A stretch of DNA of 64,000 nucleotides from assembly GCA_000720805.1 (NCBI GenBank), contig JODI01000049.1:31935-95934 (forward strand), written 5' to 3'. The notes under the pieces were generated by a model. That model did not search any database. It was not told the origin of the DNA and saw only the letters and a list, made by a program, of their open reading frames with translations. A program made the translations under genes and the position numbers. This stretch comes from Streptomyces violaceoruber (GTDB taxonomy: Bacteria > Actinomycetota > Actinomycetes > Streptomycetales > Streptomycetaceae). Of this stretch, positions 33,848-45,364 are shown in pieces; the stretch's first letter is position 1, and every line of letters begins with the position of its first letter.

Positions 33848-35650
33848 GTGGCAGCACCTAAGAAGGGCCGGAGCGCGAGTGCCCAGAGCAAGCCAGGGCG
33901 CTCGCTGGCCCTCATCCTGATCGCCATCGCGGCGCTCACGGGCGGGATGTTCTGGTCCGGGCACACCACCCCGCGACTCGGCATCGACCTCGCCGGCGGG
34001 ACGAGCATCACGCTGCGGGCGGTCGCGGAGCCGGGCCAGGAGTCCGCGATCAACAAGACCAACATGGACACCGCGGTCGACATCATGAACCGCCGGGTCA
34101 ATGGTCTTGGTGTCTCGGAGGCCGAGGTTCAGACCCAGGGCGACAAGAACATCATCGTCAACATCCCCAAGGGCACGAACTCCAAGGAGGCCCAGGACCA
34201 GGTCGGCACCACCGCGAAGCTGTACTTCCGGCCGGTCCTCGCGACCGGGGCCTCCGGCGCCGCCGCCACGCAGAGCCCGTCGCCGAGCGCGTCCGGCAGC
34301 GCCTCGAGCGGCGACAAGGCGACGGACAAGCCGACCGACAAGGCGTCCGAGAAGGCCACCTCGTCCTCGTCTCCCAGCAGCTCCGGCAGCCCCTCGGGGA
34401 CCTCCACCTCGCAGGGCCGCGCCGTCACCGACGCGCTGAAGGCCGACGCCACCCCGTCCGGGAGCGCCTCGGGCTCCCCGAAGGCCTCCGCGTCCCCCTC
34501 GGCGAGCAGCGGCGCCAGTGACGCCGCCGGCAAGCTCCAGGCCCAGTACGCCGCGCTGGACTGCACCAAGCCCGCACAGCGTGCCGAGGCCGGCAAGTCG
34601 GCCAAGCCCACGGACACCACCGTGGCCTGCGGCCAGGAAGCGCAGGGCGGCCAGTGGCTGAAGTACGTACTCGGCCCCGCCGCCGTGGACGGCACCGACG
34701 TGGACAAGGCACAGGCCGTCTTCAACACGACGACCGCCGCCGGCTGGACCGTCACCATGGACTTCACGGACAAGGGTTCCAAGAAGTTCGCCGACATCAC
34801 CGGCAAGCTGGCGCAGAGCCAGCCCCCGCAGAACCAGTTCGCGATCGTCCTGGACGGCGCGGTCGTCTCCGACCCGCGCGTCAGCCAGGCGCTGACCGGC
34901 GGCAACGCGGAGATCTCCGGCAGCTTCACCCAGGACGAGGCCCAGAGCCTCGCCAACATGCTGAAGTACGGCGCGCTGCCGCTGACCTTCAAGGAGGACA
35001 GCGTCACCACGGTGACCGCCGCCCTCGGTGGTGAGCAGCTGCACGCCGGTCTGATCGCCGGCGCCATCGGCCTCGGCCTGGTCATCATCTACCTGGTGGC
35101 CTACTACCGCGGCCTGTCGCTCATCGCGATCGCCTCCCTGCTGTGCTCGGCCGCTCTCACCTACGTGATCATGGCGCTGCTCGGCCCGACCATCGGCTTC
35201 GCGCTGAACCTGCCGGCCGTCTGCGGTGCCATCGTCGCCATCGGCATCACAGCGGACTCGTTCATCGTGTACTTCGAACGGGTCCGGGACGAGATCCGCG
35301 AGGGCCGCACGCTGCGCCCCGCCGTGGAGCGGGCCTGGCCGCGCGCCCGGCGCACCATCCTGGTCTCCGACTTCGTGTCGTTCCTCGCCGCCGCGGTGCT
35401 CTTCATCGTCACCGTCGGCAAGGTCCAGGGCTTCGCCTTCACGCTCGGCCTGACCACCGTGCTCGATGTGGTGGTGGTCTTCCTCTTCACCAAGCCGCTG
35501 CTGACGCTCCTGGCGCGCCGGAAGTTCTTCGCGAGCGGCCACAAGTGGTCGGGCCTCGACCCGAAGGCACTCGGCGCCCAGCCCCCGCTCCGTCGCACGC
35601 GTCGTCCCTCCTCCCCTGCCGCTGGCCCTGTCGACCCGAAGGAGGCGTGA
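33848..35650 (+). CDS. secD: protein-export membrane protein SecD
   Basis: A 600-aa RND-type membrane protein that, with SecF, uses the proton gradient to pull proteins out of the Sec channel. It has a first span at about 18-36, the large external P1 region, the D1 strand LGIDLAGGTSITLR, and five spans near the C-terminus (about 390-560). Residues 133-225 are a low-complexity Ser/Ala/Pro/Lys/Thr stretch inserted in P1, outside the membrane and absent from E. coli SecD. The GTG at 33848 (GGGAG upstream) is preferred over an in-frame ATG at 33788. secF follows after one base. Confidence 0.94.
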   Translation: MAAPKKGRSASAQSKPGRSLALILIAIAALTGGMFWSGHTTPRLGIDLAGGTSITLRAVAEPGQESAINKTNMDTAVDIMNRRVNGLGVSEAEVQTQGDKNIIVNIPKGTNSKEAQDQVGTTAKLYFRPVLATGASGAAATQSPSPSASGSASSGDKATDKPTDKASEKATSSSSPSSSGSPSGTSTSQGRAVTDALKADATPSGSASGSPKASASPSASSGASDAAGKLQAQYAALDCTKPAQRAEAGKSAKPTDTTVACGQEAQGGQWLKYVLGPAAVDGTDVDKAQAVFNTTTAAGWTVTMDFTDKGSKKFADITGKLAQSQPPQNQFAIVLDGAVVSDPRVSQALTGGNAEISGSFTQDEAQSLANMLKYGALPLTFKEDSVTTVTAALGGEQLHAGLIAGAIGLGLVIIYLVAYYRGLSLIAIASLLCSAALTYVIMALLGPTIGFALNLPAVCGAIVAIGITADSFIVYFERVRDEIREGRTLRPAVERAWPRARRTILVSDFVSFLAAAVLFIVTVGKVQGFAFTLGLTTVLDVVVVFLFTKPLLTLLARRKFFASGHKWSGLDPKALGAQPPLRRTRRPSSPAAGPVDPKEA

Positions 35651-35651
35651 G

Positions 35652-36779
35652 ATGTCCAAGCTCGGCACCCTCGGCGCCCGACTGCACCGCGGCGAGGTCG
35701 GCTACGACTTCGTCGGCAACCGCAAGATCTGGTACGGCATCTCGATCCTGATCACCATCACGGCCATCGTCGGCCTGGCGGTGCGCGGCCTGAACATGGG
35801 CATCGACTTCCAGGGCGGTGCCGTCTTCACCACCTCGAAGAGCACCGCCGTCTCGGTCGCCCAGGCCGAGACGTACGCGGAAGAGGCCTCCGGCCACGAC
35901 GCGATCGTGCAGAAGCTCGGCAACGGCAGCCTGCGCATCCAGATCGCCGGTATCGACACCGACAAGTCGAACCAGATCAAGGACGAGCTCGCCAAGGACC
36001 TGAAGGTCGACTCGGAGAGCATCAACGCCGACCTGATCGGCCCCAGTTGGGGTGACCAGATCGCCAACAAGGCCTGGCAGGGCCTCGGCATCTTCCTGGT
36101 CCTGGTCGTGATCTACCTGGCGATCGCCTTCGAATGGCGCATGGCGATCGCCGCGTTCGTCGCGCTGATCCACGACATCACCATCACCGTCGGCATCTAC
36201 GCGCTCGTCGGCTTCGAGGTCACGCCCGGCACGGTGATCGGTCTGCTCACCATCCTCGGTTACTCGCTCTACGACACGGTCGTCGTCTTCGACAGCCTCA
36301 AGGAGCAGACCAAGGACATCACCAAGCAGACCCGCTGGACCTACAGCGACATCGCCAACCGGTCGATCAACAGCACCCTGGTCCGTTCCATCAACACCAC
36401 CGTGGTGGCGCTGCTGCCGGTGGCGGGCCTGCTGTTCATCGGTGGCGGTGTCCTCGGCGCCGGCATGCTGAACGACATCTCGCTGTCGCTGTTCGTCGGC
36501 CTCGCGGCCGGTGCGTACTCCTCGATCTTCATCGCCACGCCGCTCGTCGCCGACCTCAAGGAGCGCGAGCCGGCGATGAAGGCCCTCAAGAAGCGCGTCC
36601 TCGCCAAGCGCGCCCAGGCCGCCACGGCGGGCGAGTCCCTGGACGCCCCCGTCGACGACGAGCGTTTCGACGACGACGAGTCTGAGGACGGCGACGCCGC
36701 TCCCGCGGTGGTCGGTCCCCGCAACCAGCCCGCCTCCCGCAACCGGGGCCGTGGCCGACCCTCGGGGAAGCGCCGATGA
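35652..36779 (+). CDS. secF: protein-export membrane protein SecF
   Basis: A 375-aa partner of SecD with the six-span RND half: first span near residues 27-47, the FQGGAVFTTS strand, and a cluster of five spans (about 140-300) that includes the signature GYSLYDTVVVFDSLKE. The last 70 residues are a hydrophilic tail, first acidic then Arg-rich. The gene starts one base after the secD stop, and its own stop overlaps the apt start, so apt is read from the same mRNA. Confidence 0.95.
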   Translation: MSKLGTLGARLHRGEVGYDFVGNRKIWYGISILITITAIVGLAVRGLNMGIDFQGGAVFTTSKSTAVSVAQAETYAEEASGHDAIVQKLGNGSLRIQIAGIDTDKSNQIKDELAKDLKVDSESINADLIGPSWGDQIANKAWQGLGIFLVLVVIYLAIAFEWRMAIAAFVALIHDITITVGIYALVGFEVTPGTVIGLLTILGYSLYDTVVVFDSLKEQTKDITKQTRWTYSDIANRSINSTLVRSINTTVVALLPVAGLLFIGGGVLGAGMLNDISLSLFVGLAAGAYSSIFIATPLVADLKEREPAMKALKKRVLAKRAQAATAGESLDAPVDDERFDDDESEDGDAAPAVVGPRNQPASRNRGRGRPSGKRR

Positions 36780-37315
36780 CGGGCATCGAAGAGCTGTTGC
36801 TCAGCCGTATCCGTGACGTGGCCGACTACCCGGAGCCGGGCGTGATGTTCAAGGACATCACCCCGCTCCTGGCGGACCCGGCGGCGTTCACCGCGCTCAC
36901 CGACGCCCTCGCCGAGGTCGCCGCGAACACCGGCGCCACCAAGGTCGTCGGTCTGGAGGCCCGCGGCTTCATCCTGGGCGCCCCGGTCGCCGTCCGTGCG
37001 GGCCTCGGCTTCATCCCCGTACGCAAGGCGGGCAAGCTCCCCGGAGCGACGCTCAGCCAGGCCTACGACCTGGAGTACGGCTCCGCGGAGATCGAGGTGC
37101 ACGCCGAGGACCTCACGGGGGACGATCGCGTGCTGGTGGTCGACGACGTGCTGGCCACCGGCGGCACCGCCGAGGCGTCGATCCAGCTCATCCGCCGCGC
37201 GGGCGCCCAGGTCGCGGGCCTCGCCGTGCTGATGGAGCTGGGCTTCCTGGGCGGCCGCGCCCGTCTGGAACCGGCCCTCGCCGGGGCGCCGCTGGAGGCG
37301 CTGCTCAAGATCTGA
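36776..37315 (+). CDS. apt: adenine phosphoribosyltransferase
   Basis: A 179-aa type-I phosphoribosyltransferase that salvages adenine to AMP using PRPP. The PRPP loop VVDDVLATGGTAEA (about residues 120-133) is intact, and the LEARGFILGAPVA block binds adenine. The ATG overlaps the secF stop (ATGA at 36776-36779). The order secF-apt-relA is typical of actinobacteria; AMP salvage and (p)ppGpp turnover both touch purine nucleotide pools. Confidence 0.96.
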   Translation: MTGIEELLLSRIRDVADYPEPGVMFKDITPLLADPAAFTALTDALAEVAANTGATKVVGLEARGFILGAPVAVRAGLGFIPVRKAGKLPGATLSQAYDLEYGSAEIEVHAEDLTGDDRVLVVDDVLATGGTAEASIQLIRRAGAQVAGLAVLMELGFLGGRARLEPALAGAPLEALLKI

Positions 37316-37326
37316 GGCCCTGGGAA

Positions 37327-37347
37327 CACCGGGTGGACATCCCGGTG
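37327..37347 (+). terminator. probable apt terminator
   Basis: Seven-base arms CACCGGG/CCCGGTG with a 7-base loop, 11 bases after the apt stop; a second short GC palindrome (CCCCGCGGGG) follows near 37361-37370. Confidence 0.45.
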
Positions 37348-37439
37348 CCACCCGCAGGACCCCGCGGGGACGGGTCCGGAGGAATCCGGCGCCCGTCCCT
37401 CGCGTTTCACCGGTAGACGGCCCTCACAGTGGCCAGAAG

Positions 37440-37468
37440 GCGATCCTGGGGCGCAGGATCGCTACCAT
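37440..37468 (+). promoter_or_regulatory. relA promoter with an inverted repeat beside the -10
   Basis: TACCAT (37463-37468) is a fair -10, about 45 bases before the relA start region. Directly upstream, GCGATCCT (37440-37447) and AGGATCGC (37455-37462) form an inverted repeat with a 7-base spacer that fills the region between the -10 and where a -35 should be, so a bound protein would cover the promoter. Confidence 0.5.
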
Positions 37469-37519
37469 GGGATCTCCGGAGCCTGACCGGGTGACCCGGA
37501 TCGCGCACGAGGAGTCCTC

Positions 37520-40063
<2,544 letters not shown>

Positions 40064-40067
40064 CAGC

Positions 40068-40123
40068 GCATACGACAGAGGGGCTCCCGTACCGCCGGGT
40101 ACGGGAGCCCCTCTGCCGTATGC
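40068..40123. terminator. bidirectional terminator, relA/DUF349
   Basis: Twenty-six-base arms (40068-40093 and 40098-40123) with one mismatch and a 4-base GCCG loop; the inner 18 pairs are perfect. It begins 4 bases after the relA stop and ends 9 bases from the stop of the convergent gene. Confidence 0.95.
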
Positions 40124-40132
40124 GTCTTGTGC

Positions 40133-41362
40133 TCAGCCGCCGAACTCCTGCAGGCCCTTCAGCGCCTGGTCCAGGAGTGCCTGGCGGCCCTCCAGCTCGC
40201 GAGCCAGCTTGTCGGCCCTGGCGTTGTTGCCCTGAGCGCGGGCCTGCTCGATCTGGCCCTTCAGCTTGTCCACGGCCGCCTGCAGCTGCCCGGTCAGCCC
40301 CTCGGCACGCGCGCGCGCCTCCGGGTTGGTCCGGCGCCACTCGGTCTCCTCGGCCTCCTGCAGGGCCCGCTCGACGGCGTGCATCCGGCCCTCGATCTTC
40401 GGCCGGGCGTCCCGCGGCACATGGCCGATGGCCTCCCAGCGCTCGTTGAGCGAGCGGAACGCGGCCCGGGCACTCTTCAGGTCCCCGATCGGCAGGAGCT
40501 TCTCGGCCTCCTCGGCCAGCTCCTCCTTCAGCTTCAGGTTCTCCGACTGCTCGGCGTCCCGCTCGGCGAAGACCGAACTGCGGGCGGCGAAGAAGACGTC
40601 CTGGGCGCCGCGGAAGCGGTTCCACAGGTCGTCCTCGTGCTCGCGCTGGGCGCGGCCCGCTGCCTTCCACTCCGCCATCAGCTCGCGGTAGCGAGCGGCC
40701 GTCGGACCCCAGTCGGTCGAGCCCGACAGCGACTCGGCCTCGGCGACCAGCCGCTCCTTGGTGCGGCGGGCCTCCTCGCGCTGCGCGTCCAGCGAGGCGA
40801 AGTGGGCCTTGCGGCGCTTGGAGAACGCCGAACGGGCGTGCGAGAAGCGGTGCCACAGCTCGTCGTCCGACTTGCGGTCCAGCCGCGGCAGGCCCTTCCA
40901 GGTGTCGACCAGGGAGCGCAGCCGCTCACCGGCCGCCCGCCACTGGTCGGACTGCGCCAGCTCCTCGGCCTCCGCGACCAGAGCCTCCTTGGCGTGGCGC
41001 GCCTCGTCGGACTGTTTCGCGCGCTGCTGCTTGCGCTCCTCGCGACGCTTCTCGACGGTCTCCACGAGCTTGTCGAGCCGCACCCGCAGGGCGTCCAGGT
41101 CGCCGACCGCGTGGTGCGCGTCGACCTGCTCGCGGATGTGGTCGATCGCTGCCTGCGCGTCCTTCGCCGACAGGTCGGTGGTCTTCACCCGCTTCTCGAG
41201 GAGGCCGATCTCGACAACCAGGCCCTCGTACTTGCGCTCGAAGTAGGCCAGCGCCTCATCAGGGGAGCCGGCCTGCCAGGAACCGACGACCTGCTCGCCG
41301 TCGGCCGTACGCACGTACACGGTCCCCGTCTCGTCGACGCGGCCCCACGGGTCGCTGCTCAC
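40133..41362 (-). CDS. DUF349 coiled-coil protein
   Basis: A 409-aa, almost fully alpha-helical, charged protein. After about 80 residues with a small beta part (GRVDETGTVYVRTADG), it shows repeated DUF349 units of about 70 residues with the pattern W-x3-G/P ... LWxRF (for example ELWHRFSHARSAFSKRRK and DLWNRFRGAQDVFFAARS) and a coiled-coil end rich in Glu/Lys/Ala. Members are cytoplasmic and of unknown function; a link to stringent growth control is only suggested by its neighbour relA. The GTG at 41362 has GGAGG 4 bases upstream. Confidence 0.85.
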   Translation of the reverse strand: MSSDPWGRVDETGTVYVRTADGEQVVGSWQAGSPDEALAYFERKYEGLVVEIGLLEKRVKTTDLSAKDAQAAIDHIREQVDAHHAVGDLDALRVRLDKLVETVEKRREERKQQRAKQSDEARHAKEALVAEAEELAQSDQWRAAGERLRSLVDTWKGLPRLDRKSDDELWHRFSHARSAFSKRRKAHFASLDAQREEARRTKERLVAEAESLSGSTDWGPTAARYRELMAEWKAAGRAQREHEDDLWNRFRGAQDVFFAARSSVFAERDAEQSENLKLKEELAEEAEKLLPIGDLKSARAAFRSLNERWEAIGHVPRDARPKIEGRMHAVERALQEAEETEWRRTNPEARARAEGLTGQLQAAVDKLKGQIEQARAQGNNARADKLARELEGRQALLDQALKGLQEFGG

Positions 41363-41497
41363 AGCGCCTCCTCCACATGATGCCTGCGAGAGGCCTCAGC
41401 ACCCCCGGGCATCGTCCACAGTTTCGTCACGGCCAACATAGGCGACCGGCGGGTTGCCTGTCCGCATCCCGCGCGACCGAAATTACGCAGCTGGGGG

Positions 41498-42325
41498 TCA
41501 GGATTTGGTGACAGTCGCCTTGTTGATCACGACCGTCGCGTTGGGTGCCGTGTTCTGTGTCGTGGGGTCCGCGGGCTGCGCTCCCGCGGCGGCGATCTTC
41601 TTCAGAACCTTCATACCGGATGCGGACACCGTGCCGAACGGTGTGTAGCTGGGGGGCAGCTGACTGTCCTGGTAGACGAGGAAGAACTGACTGCCGCCGG
41701 TGTGCGCCTGGCCGGTGTTCGCCATCGCGACCGTGCCCGCCGGGTAGATGTTGTTCTTGAGGCTCTTGTCCTTGAGATTCTCGTCCGGGATCGTGTAGCC
41801 GGGACCGCCGCTGCCGCTGCCCGTCGGGTCGCCGCACTGCAGCACGTAGATGCCCTCGGTGGTGAGCCGGTGGCACTTGGTGTGGTCGAAGTAGCCCTTG
41901 CCCGCGAGGAAGTCGAACGAGTTCACGGTGTGCGGGGCCGCCGACGCCTTCAGCGCGAGGTCTATGTCGCCGCACGTCGTCGCGAGCTTCATCGTGTACT
42001 TCGCCGACTTGTCGATGGTCACCGCCGGCTCCTTCTTCCAGGTCGCCGTCTTGACCTTGCCGGCTGCCGGCTTCTCGCACGGATCCGGGGCCTTGTTCGG
42101 CGGCGACGCGCTCGGCGTCGTCTGCGAGCTCGCGTTGGCCTTGTCGTCGTCCTTGAGGACGCCGCTCGTGTAGAGGGCCAGACTGCCCACCAGGATCACG
42201 CCGAGCACCGACGCGATCACCGAGTTGCGCATGCGTGCCTTGCGCCGCGCGGCCGTGCGGCGCTGCTGCTGCCGCAAGAACTTCTCCCGGGCGAGCTGAC
42301 GCTTCCGCTGTTCCTGGGTGACCAC
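41498..42325 (-). CDS. exported cyclophilin-type peptidyl-prolyl isomerase
   Basis: A 275-aa protein anchored by one span (about residues 33-54) behind a short Arg/Gln-rich cytoplasmic tail. A Ser/Pro linker leads to a cyclophilin domain outside the membrane: CHRL (with the catalytic-type Arg), QCGDPTGSGSGGPGY, GTVAMANTG and GGSQFFLVYQD. It should speed proline cis-trans isomerisation in exported proteins. The GTG start has GAGGAG 8 bases upstream. It is divergent from the metallo-hydrolase gene; their promoters share 42326-42504. Confidence 0.9.
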   Translation of the reverse strand: MVTQEQRKRQLAREKFLRQQQRRTAARRKARMRNSVIASVLGVILVGSLALYTSGVLKDDDKANASSQTTPSASPPNKAPDPCEKPAAGKVKTATWKKEPAVTIDKSAKYTMKLATTCGDIDLALKASAAPHTVNSFDFLAGKGYFDHTKCHRLTTEGIYVLQCGDPTGSGSGGPGYTIPDENLKDKSLKNNIYPAGTVAMANTGQAHTGGSQFFLVYQDSQLPPSYTPFGTVSASGMKVLKKIAAAGAQPADPTTQNTAPNATVVINKATVTKS

Positions 42326-42415
42326 CGGATTTTCTCCTCATGCGTCTCGTACGTCGACTGGGACGCGTGCGTCTTGTGAGCCGACCGCCTGTGTGTGCCC
42401 CGTACCGTATATGGG

Positions 42416-42446
42416 TTGGCTGAGGAATCGGCAGCGCCGGTAGGCT
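42416..42446 (+). promoter_or_regulatory. candidate promoter of the metallo-hydrolase gene
   Basis: TTGGCT (42416-42421) and TAGGCT (42441-42446) with a 19-base spacer; the expected start point is about 50 bases before the GTG at 42505. Confidence 0.45.
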
Positions 42447-42504
42447 CTGACCACAGGTGTAACCGCTTTGAAGCCCACCCGAATCGACACAACGAAGGAC
42501 GATC

Positions 42505-43221
42505 GTGCTCATTGCCGGGTTCCCCGCCGGGGCCTGGGGGACGAACTGTTATCTCGTCGCCCCCGCCGCCGGTGAGGAGTGCGTGATCATCGACCCCGGC
42601 CACCAGGCCGCCGAGGGAGTCGAGGAGACGCTGAAGAAGCATCGGCTCAAGCCCGTCGCCGTCGTCCTCACCCACGGCCACATCGACCACGTGGCCTCGG
42701 TCGTCCCGGTGTGCGGCGCGCACGGCGTACCGGCGTGGATCCACCCCGAGGACCGGTACATGATGAGCGACCCGTCGATGGGCATCGGCCGTTCCATCGG
42801 CACGCAGCTGATGGGCGAGCTGACGGTGGGGGAGCCGGACGACGTCAAGGAGCTGACCGACGGCGCCGAGCTGGACCTCGCGGGGCTGAGGTTCTCGGTC
42901 GCGCACGCGCCCGGCCATACCAAGGGGTCGGTGACCTTTCAGATGCCCGAGGCCGCGGACATCCCGTCGGTCTTCTTCTCGGGCGATCTGCTTTTCGCCG
43001 GCTCCATCGGACGCACCGACCTGCCCGGCGGTGACATGGCCGAGATGCTCGACTCGCTGGCCCGCGTGTGCCTGCCGCTCGACGACTCGACCGTGGTGCT
43101 GTCCGGACATGGCCCCCAGACGACCATCGGCCAGGAGCGCGCCACCAACCCGTATCTGCGGCAAGTGGCGGCCGGCCGCCAGGAGCGCGGCGCTGCCGAG
43201 GCTCCCCGACGAGGAATGTGA
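42505..43221 (+). CDS. metallo-beta-lactamase-fold hydrolase (glyoxalase II-like)
   Basis: A 238-aa MBL-fold enzyme. The metal site H-x-H-x-D-H is seen as THGHIDH, with further ligands in HAPGHTKGS and [17 protein letters not shown], the usual set of the hydroxyacylglutathione-hydrolase-like branch. The likely activity is thioester hydrolysis, but with no glutathione in Streptomyces the true substrate is unclear. The GTG start has AAGGA upstream. hisS follows after 13 bases in the same unit. Confidence 0.88.
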   Translation: MLIAGFPAGAWGTNCYLVAPAAGEECVIIDPGHQAAEGVEETLKKHRLKPVAVVLTHGHIDHVASVVPVCGAHGVPAWIHPEDRYMMSDPSMGIGRSIGTQLMGELTVGEPDDVKELTDGAELDLAGLRFSVAHAPGHTKGSVTFQMPEAADIPSVFFSGDLLFAGSIGRTDLPGGDMAEMLDSLARVCLPLDDSTVVLSGHGPQTTIGQERATNPYLRQVAAGRQERGAAEAPRRGM

Positions 43222-43234
43222 CGGAACACCTCCC

Positions 43235-44497
43235 GTGAGCACCTTCAAGGCCCCCAAGGGCACGTACGACCTGATCCCGCCGGACTCCGCGACGTACCTG
43301 GCGGTCCGTGAGGCGATCGCCGCGCCGCTGCGCACCTCCGGCTACGGCTACATCGAGACGCCGGGCTTCGAGAACGTGGAGCTCTTCGCGCGCGGGGTCG
43401 GTGAGTCGACCGACATCGTGACGAAGGAGATGTACGCCTTCGAGACCAAGGGCGGCGACAGGCTGGCCCTGCGCCCCGAGGGCACGGCCTCCGTGCTGCG
43501 CGCCGCGCTGGAGGCCAACCTGCACAAGGCGGGCAACCTCCCGGTCAAGCTCTGGTACTCCGGCTCGTACTACCGCTACGAGCGCCCCCAGAAGGGCCGC
43601 TACCGCCACTTCTCCCAGGTGGGCGCCGAGGCGATCGGCGCGGAGGACCCGGCGCTGGACGCCGAGCTGATCATCCTCGCCGACCAGGCGTACCGCTCGC
43701 TGGGCCTCAGGAACTTCCGGATCCTGCTGAACTCACTGGGCGACAAGGAGTGCCGTCCGGTGTACCGGGAGGCGCTGCAGAACTTCCTGCGGAGCCTGGA
43801 CCTGGACGAGGAGACGCTCCGCCGCGCGGACATCAACCCCCTGCGCGTCCTGGACGACAAGCGCCCCGACGTCCAGAAGCAGCTGACCGACGCCCCGCTG
43901 CTGCGCGACTACCTCTGCGACGCCTGCAAGGCGTACCACGAGGAGGTCCGCGAGCTGATCACCGCGGCGGGCGTGGCCTTCGAGGACGACCCGAAGCTGG
44001 TGCGCGGCCTGGACTACTACACCCGTACGACCTTCGAGTTCGTCCACGACGGTCTGGGCTCCCAGTCGGCGGTGGGCGGCGGCGGACGCTACGACGGCCT
44101 GTCCGAGATGATCGGCGGCCCCGCGCTGCCGTCCGTCGGCTGGGCGCTGGGCGTCGACCGCACGGTCCTCGCCCTGGAGGCGGAGGGCGTCGAGCTCGAA
44201 CTCCCCTCCGCGACCAGTGTGTTCGCGGTGCCGCTGGGCGAGGAGGCCCGCCGCGTCCTGTTCGCGAAGGTCACCGAGCTGCGCAAGCAAGGGGTCGCGG
44301 CGGACTTCTCCTACGGGGCCAAGGGCCTCAAGGGCGCGATGAAGAACGCCAACCGCAGCGGCGCCCGCTACACGATCGTCGCCGGCGAACGGGACCTCGC
44401 GGAGGGCGTCGTCCAGCTCAAGGACATGGAGTCCGGCGAACAGACGGCGATCGGAGTGAACGAGATCGTGGCGGAACTGGAGTCGAGGCTCGGCTGA
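43235..44497 (+). CDS. hisS: histidyl-tRNA synthetase
   Basis: A 420-aa class II synthetase that charges tRNA-His. Motif 1 lies near [14 protein letters not shown], motif 2 in [23 protein letters not shown], the HisA signature in [15 protein letters not shown] and motif 3 in [12 protein letters not shown], with a C-terminal anticodon-binding domain ([13 protein letters not shown] onward). All are intact. The GTG at 43235 gives the conserved start [11 protein letters not shown]; the Shine-Dalgarno is weak, so translation may depend on coupling with the upstream hydrolase gene. Confidence 0.96.
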   Translation: MSTFKAPKGTYDLIPPDSATYLAVREAIAAPLRTSGYGYIETPGFENVELFARGVGESTDIVTKEMYAFETKGGDRLALRPEGTASVLRAALEANLHKAGNLPVKLWYSGSYYRYERPQKGRYRHFSQVGAEAIGAEDPALDAELIILADQAYRSLGLRNFRILLNSLGDKECRPVYREALQNFLRSLDLDEETLRRADINPLRVLDDKRPDVQKQLTDAPLLRDYLCDACKAYHEEVRELITAAGVAFEDDPKLVRGLDYYTRTTFEFVHDGLGSQSAVGGGGRYDGLSEMIGGPALPSVGWALGVDRTVLALEAEGVELELPSATSVFAVPLGEEARRVLFAKVTELRKQGVAADFSYGAKGLKGAMKNANRSGARYTIVAGERDLAEGVVQLKDMESGEQTAIGVNEIVAELESRLG

Positions 44498-44579
44498 GGC
44501 GGGGGTACGAAGGGTTTTCTCGCCCCCGCCGCCCCTACCCCGTCCCTTCCTGGGGGCTGCCGCCTCCGGACCCCCGCTG

Positions 44580-44616
44580 CGGCCTGAACGGCCTCGTCCT
44601 CAAACGCCGGAGGGGC
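44580..44616 (-). repeat. dispersed intergenic element, copy 2
   Basis: Reading on the minus strand it holds CCGGCGTTT then the same 22 bases found at 18749-18770, differing only by a 4-base deletion between the two blocks. Flanks carry G/C runs like those of copy 1. It is joined to the hisS terminator hairpin, whose left arm it overlaps. Confidence 0.8.
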
Positions 44617-44645
44617 TGATTTTCAGCCCCTCCGGCGTTTGAGGA
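44597..44645. terminator. bidirectional terminator hisS/response regulator
   Basis: Perfect 23-base arms (44597-44619 and 44623-44645) with a TTT loop, between the convergent hisS and response-regulator genes. It is built from the CCGGCGTTTGAGG part of the dispersed element, present here in both orientations. The rest of the 240-base gap is G/C-rich runs with no gene. Confidence 0.93.
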
Positions 44646-44737
44646 GCGGGGGCCCGGGGGCTGGCCCCCGAAACGGGGTCGAAGGGGCGGCGGCGCCCCT
44701 GGGGAGGGGAAGGGCAGGGGCGGCGGGGGGAGGAACG

Positions 44738-45364
44738 TCAGTCCAGCAAGCCGAACCGCATCGCGCTCGTCACCGCTGCCGTGCGGTCGTCCACGCCCAA
44801 CTTGCCGAAGGCCCGCAGCAGATGGGTCTTCACCGTCGACTCCCCGATGAACAGCCGGCGACCGATCTCGGCGTTCGTGCAGCCCTCGGCGACCAGGCGG
44901 AGCACGGCCGTCTCGCGCTCCGACAGACGGGGGCGGTCCGGCCTGGTACGGAGCTGGTCGACCAGGCGGGCCGCCACCGACGGGGCCAGCACGGTCTCGC
45001 CGCGCGCGGCGGCCCGTACCGCCTGGGCCAGTTCGCCGCGCGGCAGGTCCTTGAGCAGATAGCCCGCCGCCCCCGCCTCGACCGCCCGCAGGATGTCCCG
45101 GTCCGTCTCGTACGTCGTCAGGACGATCACCCGGCACGGCAGCCCCGCCTCGTTCATCCGCACGATCGAGTCCACGCCGCCGCCGCCCGGCATCCGCAGG
45201 TCCATCAGCACGATGTCGGGGCGCAGTTCCGCCGCCATCACCTCCGCCTGCGGCCCGCTGGACGCGTCGGCGACCACCTCCAGGTCCGGTTCGGCACTGA
45301 GCATCGCCCGCAGGCCCTCTCGTACGACGGGATGGTCGTCGGCCAGGATGATCCGGATCACCAT
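44738..45364 (-). CDS. NarL/LuxR-family response regulator
   Basis: A 208-aa two-component regulator. The receiver has the acidic pair Asp9-Asp10, the phospho-acceptor Asp55 (VLMDLRMPG), the switch Thr in VLTTYE and Lys in LLKDLP. The C-terminal LuxR-type helix-turn-helix is LSERETAVLRLVAEGCTNAEIGRRL ... GESTVKTHL. Its ATG overlaps the end of the kinase gene by 7 bases, so the pair is coupled. It likely controls the transporter genes upstream in the same operon. Confidence 0.93.
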   Translation of the reverse strand: MVIRIILADDHPVVREGLRAMLSAEPDLEVVADASSGPQAEVMAAELRPDIVLMDLRMPGGGGVDSIVRMNEAGLPCRVIVLTTYETDRDILRAVEAGAAGYLLKDLPRGELAQAVRAAARGETVLAPSVAARLVDQLRTRPDRPRLSERETAVLRLVAEGCTNAEIGRRLFIGESTVKTHLLRAFGKLGVDDRTAAVTSAMRFGLLD

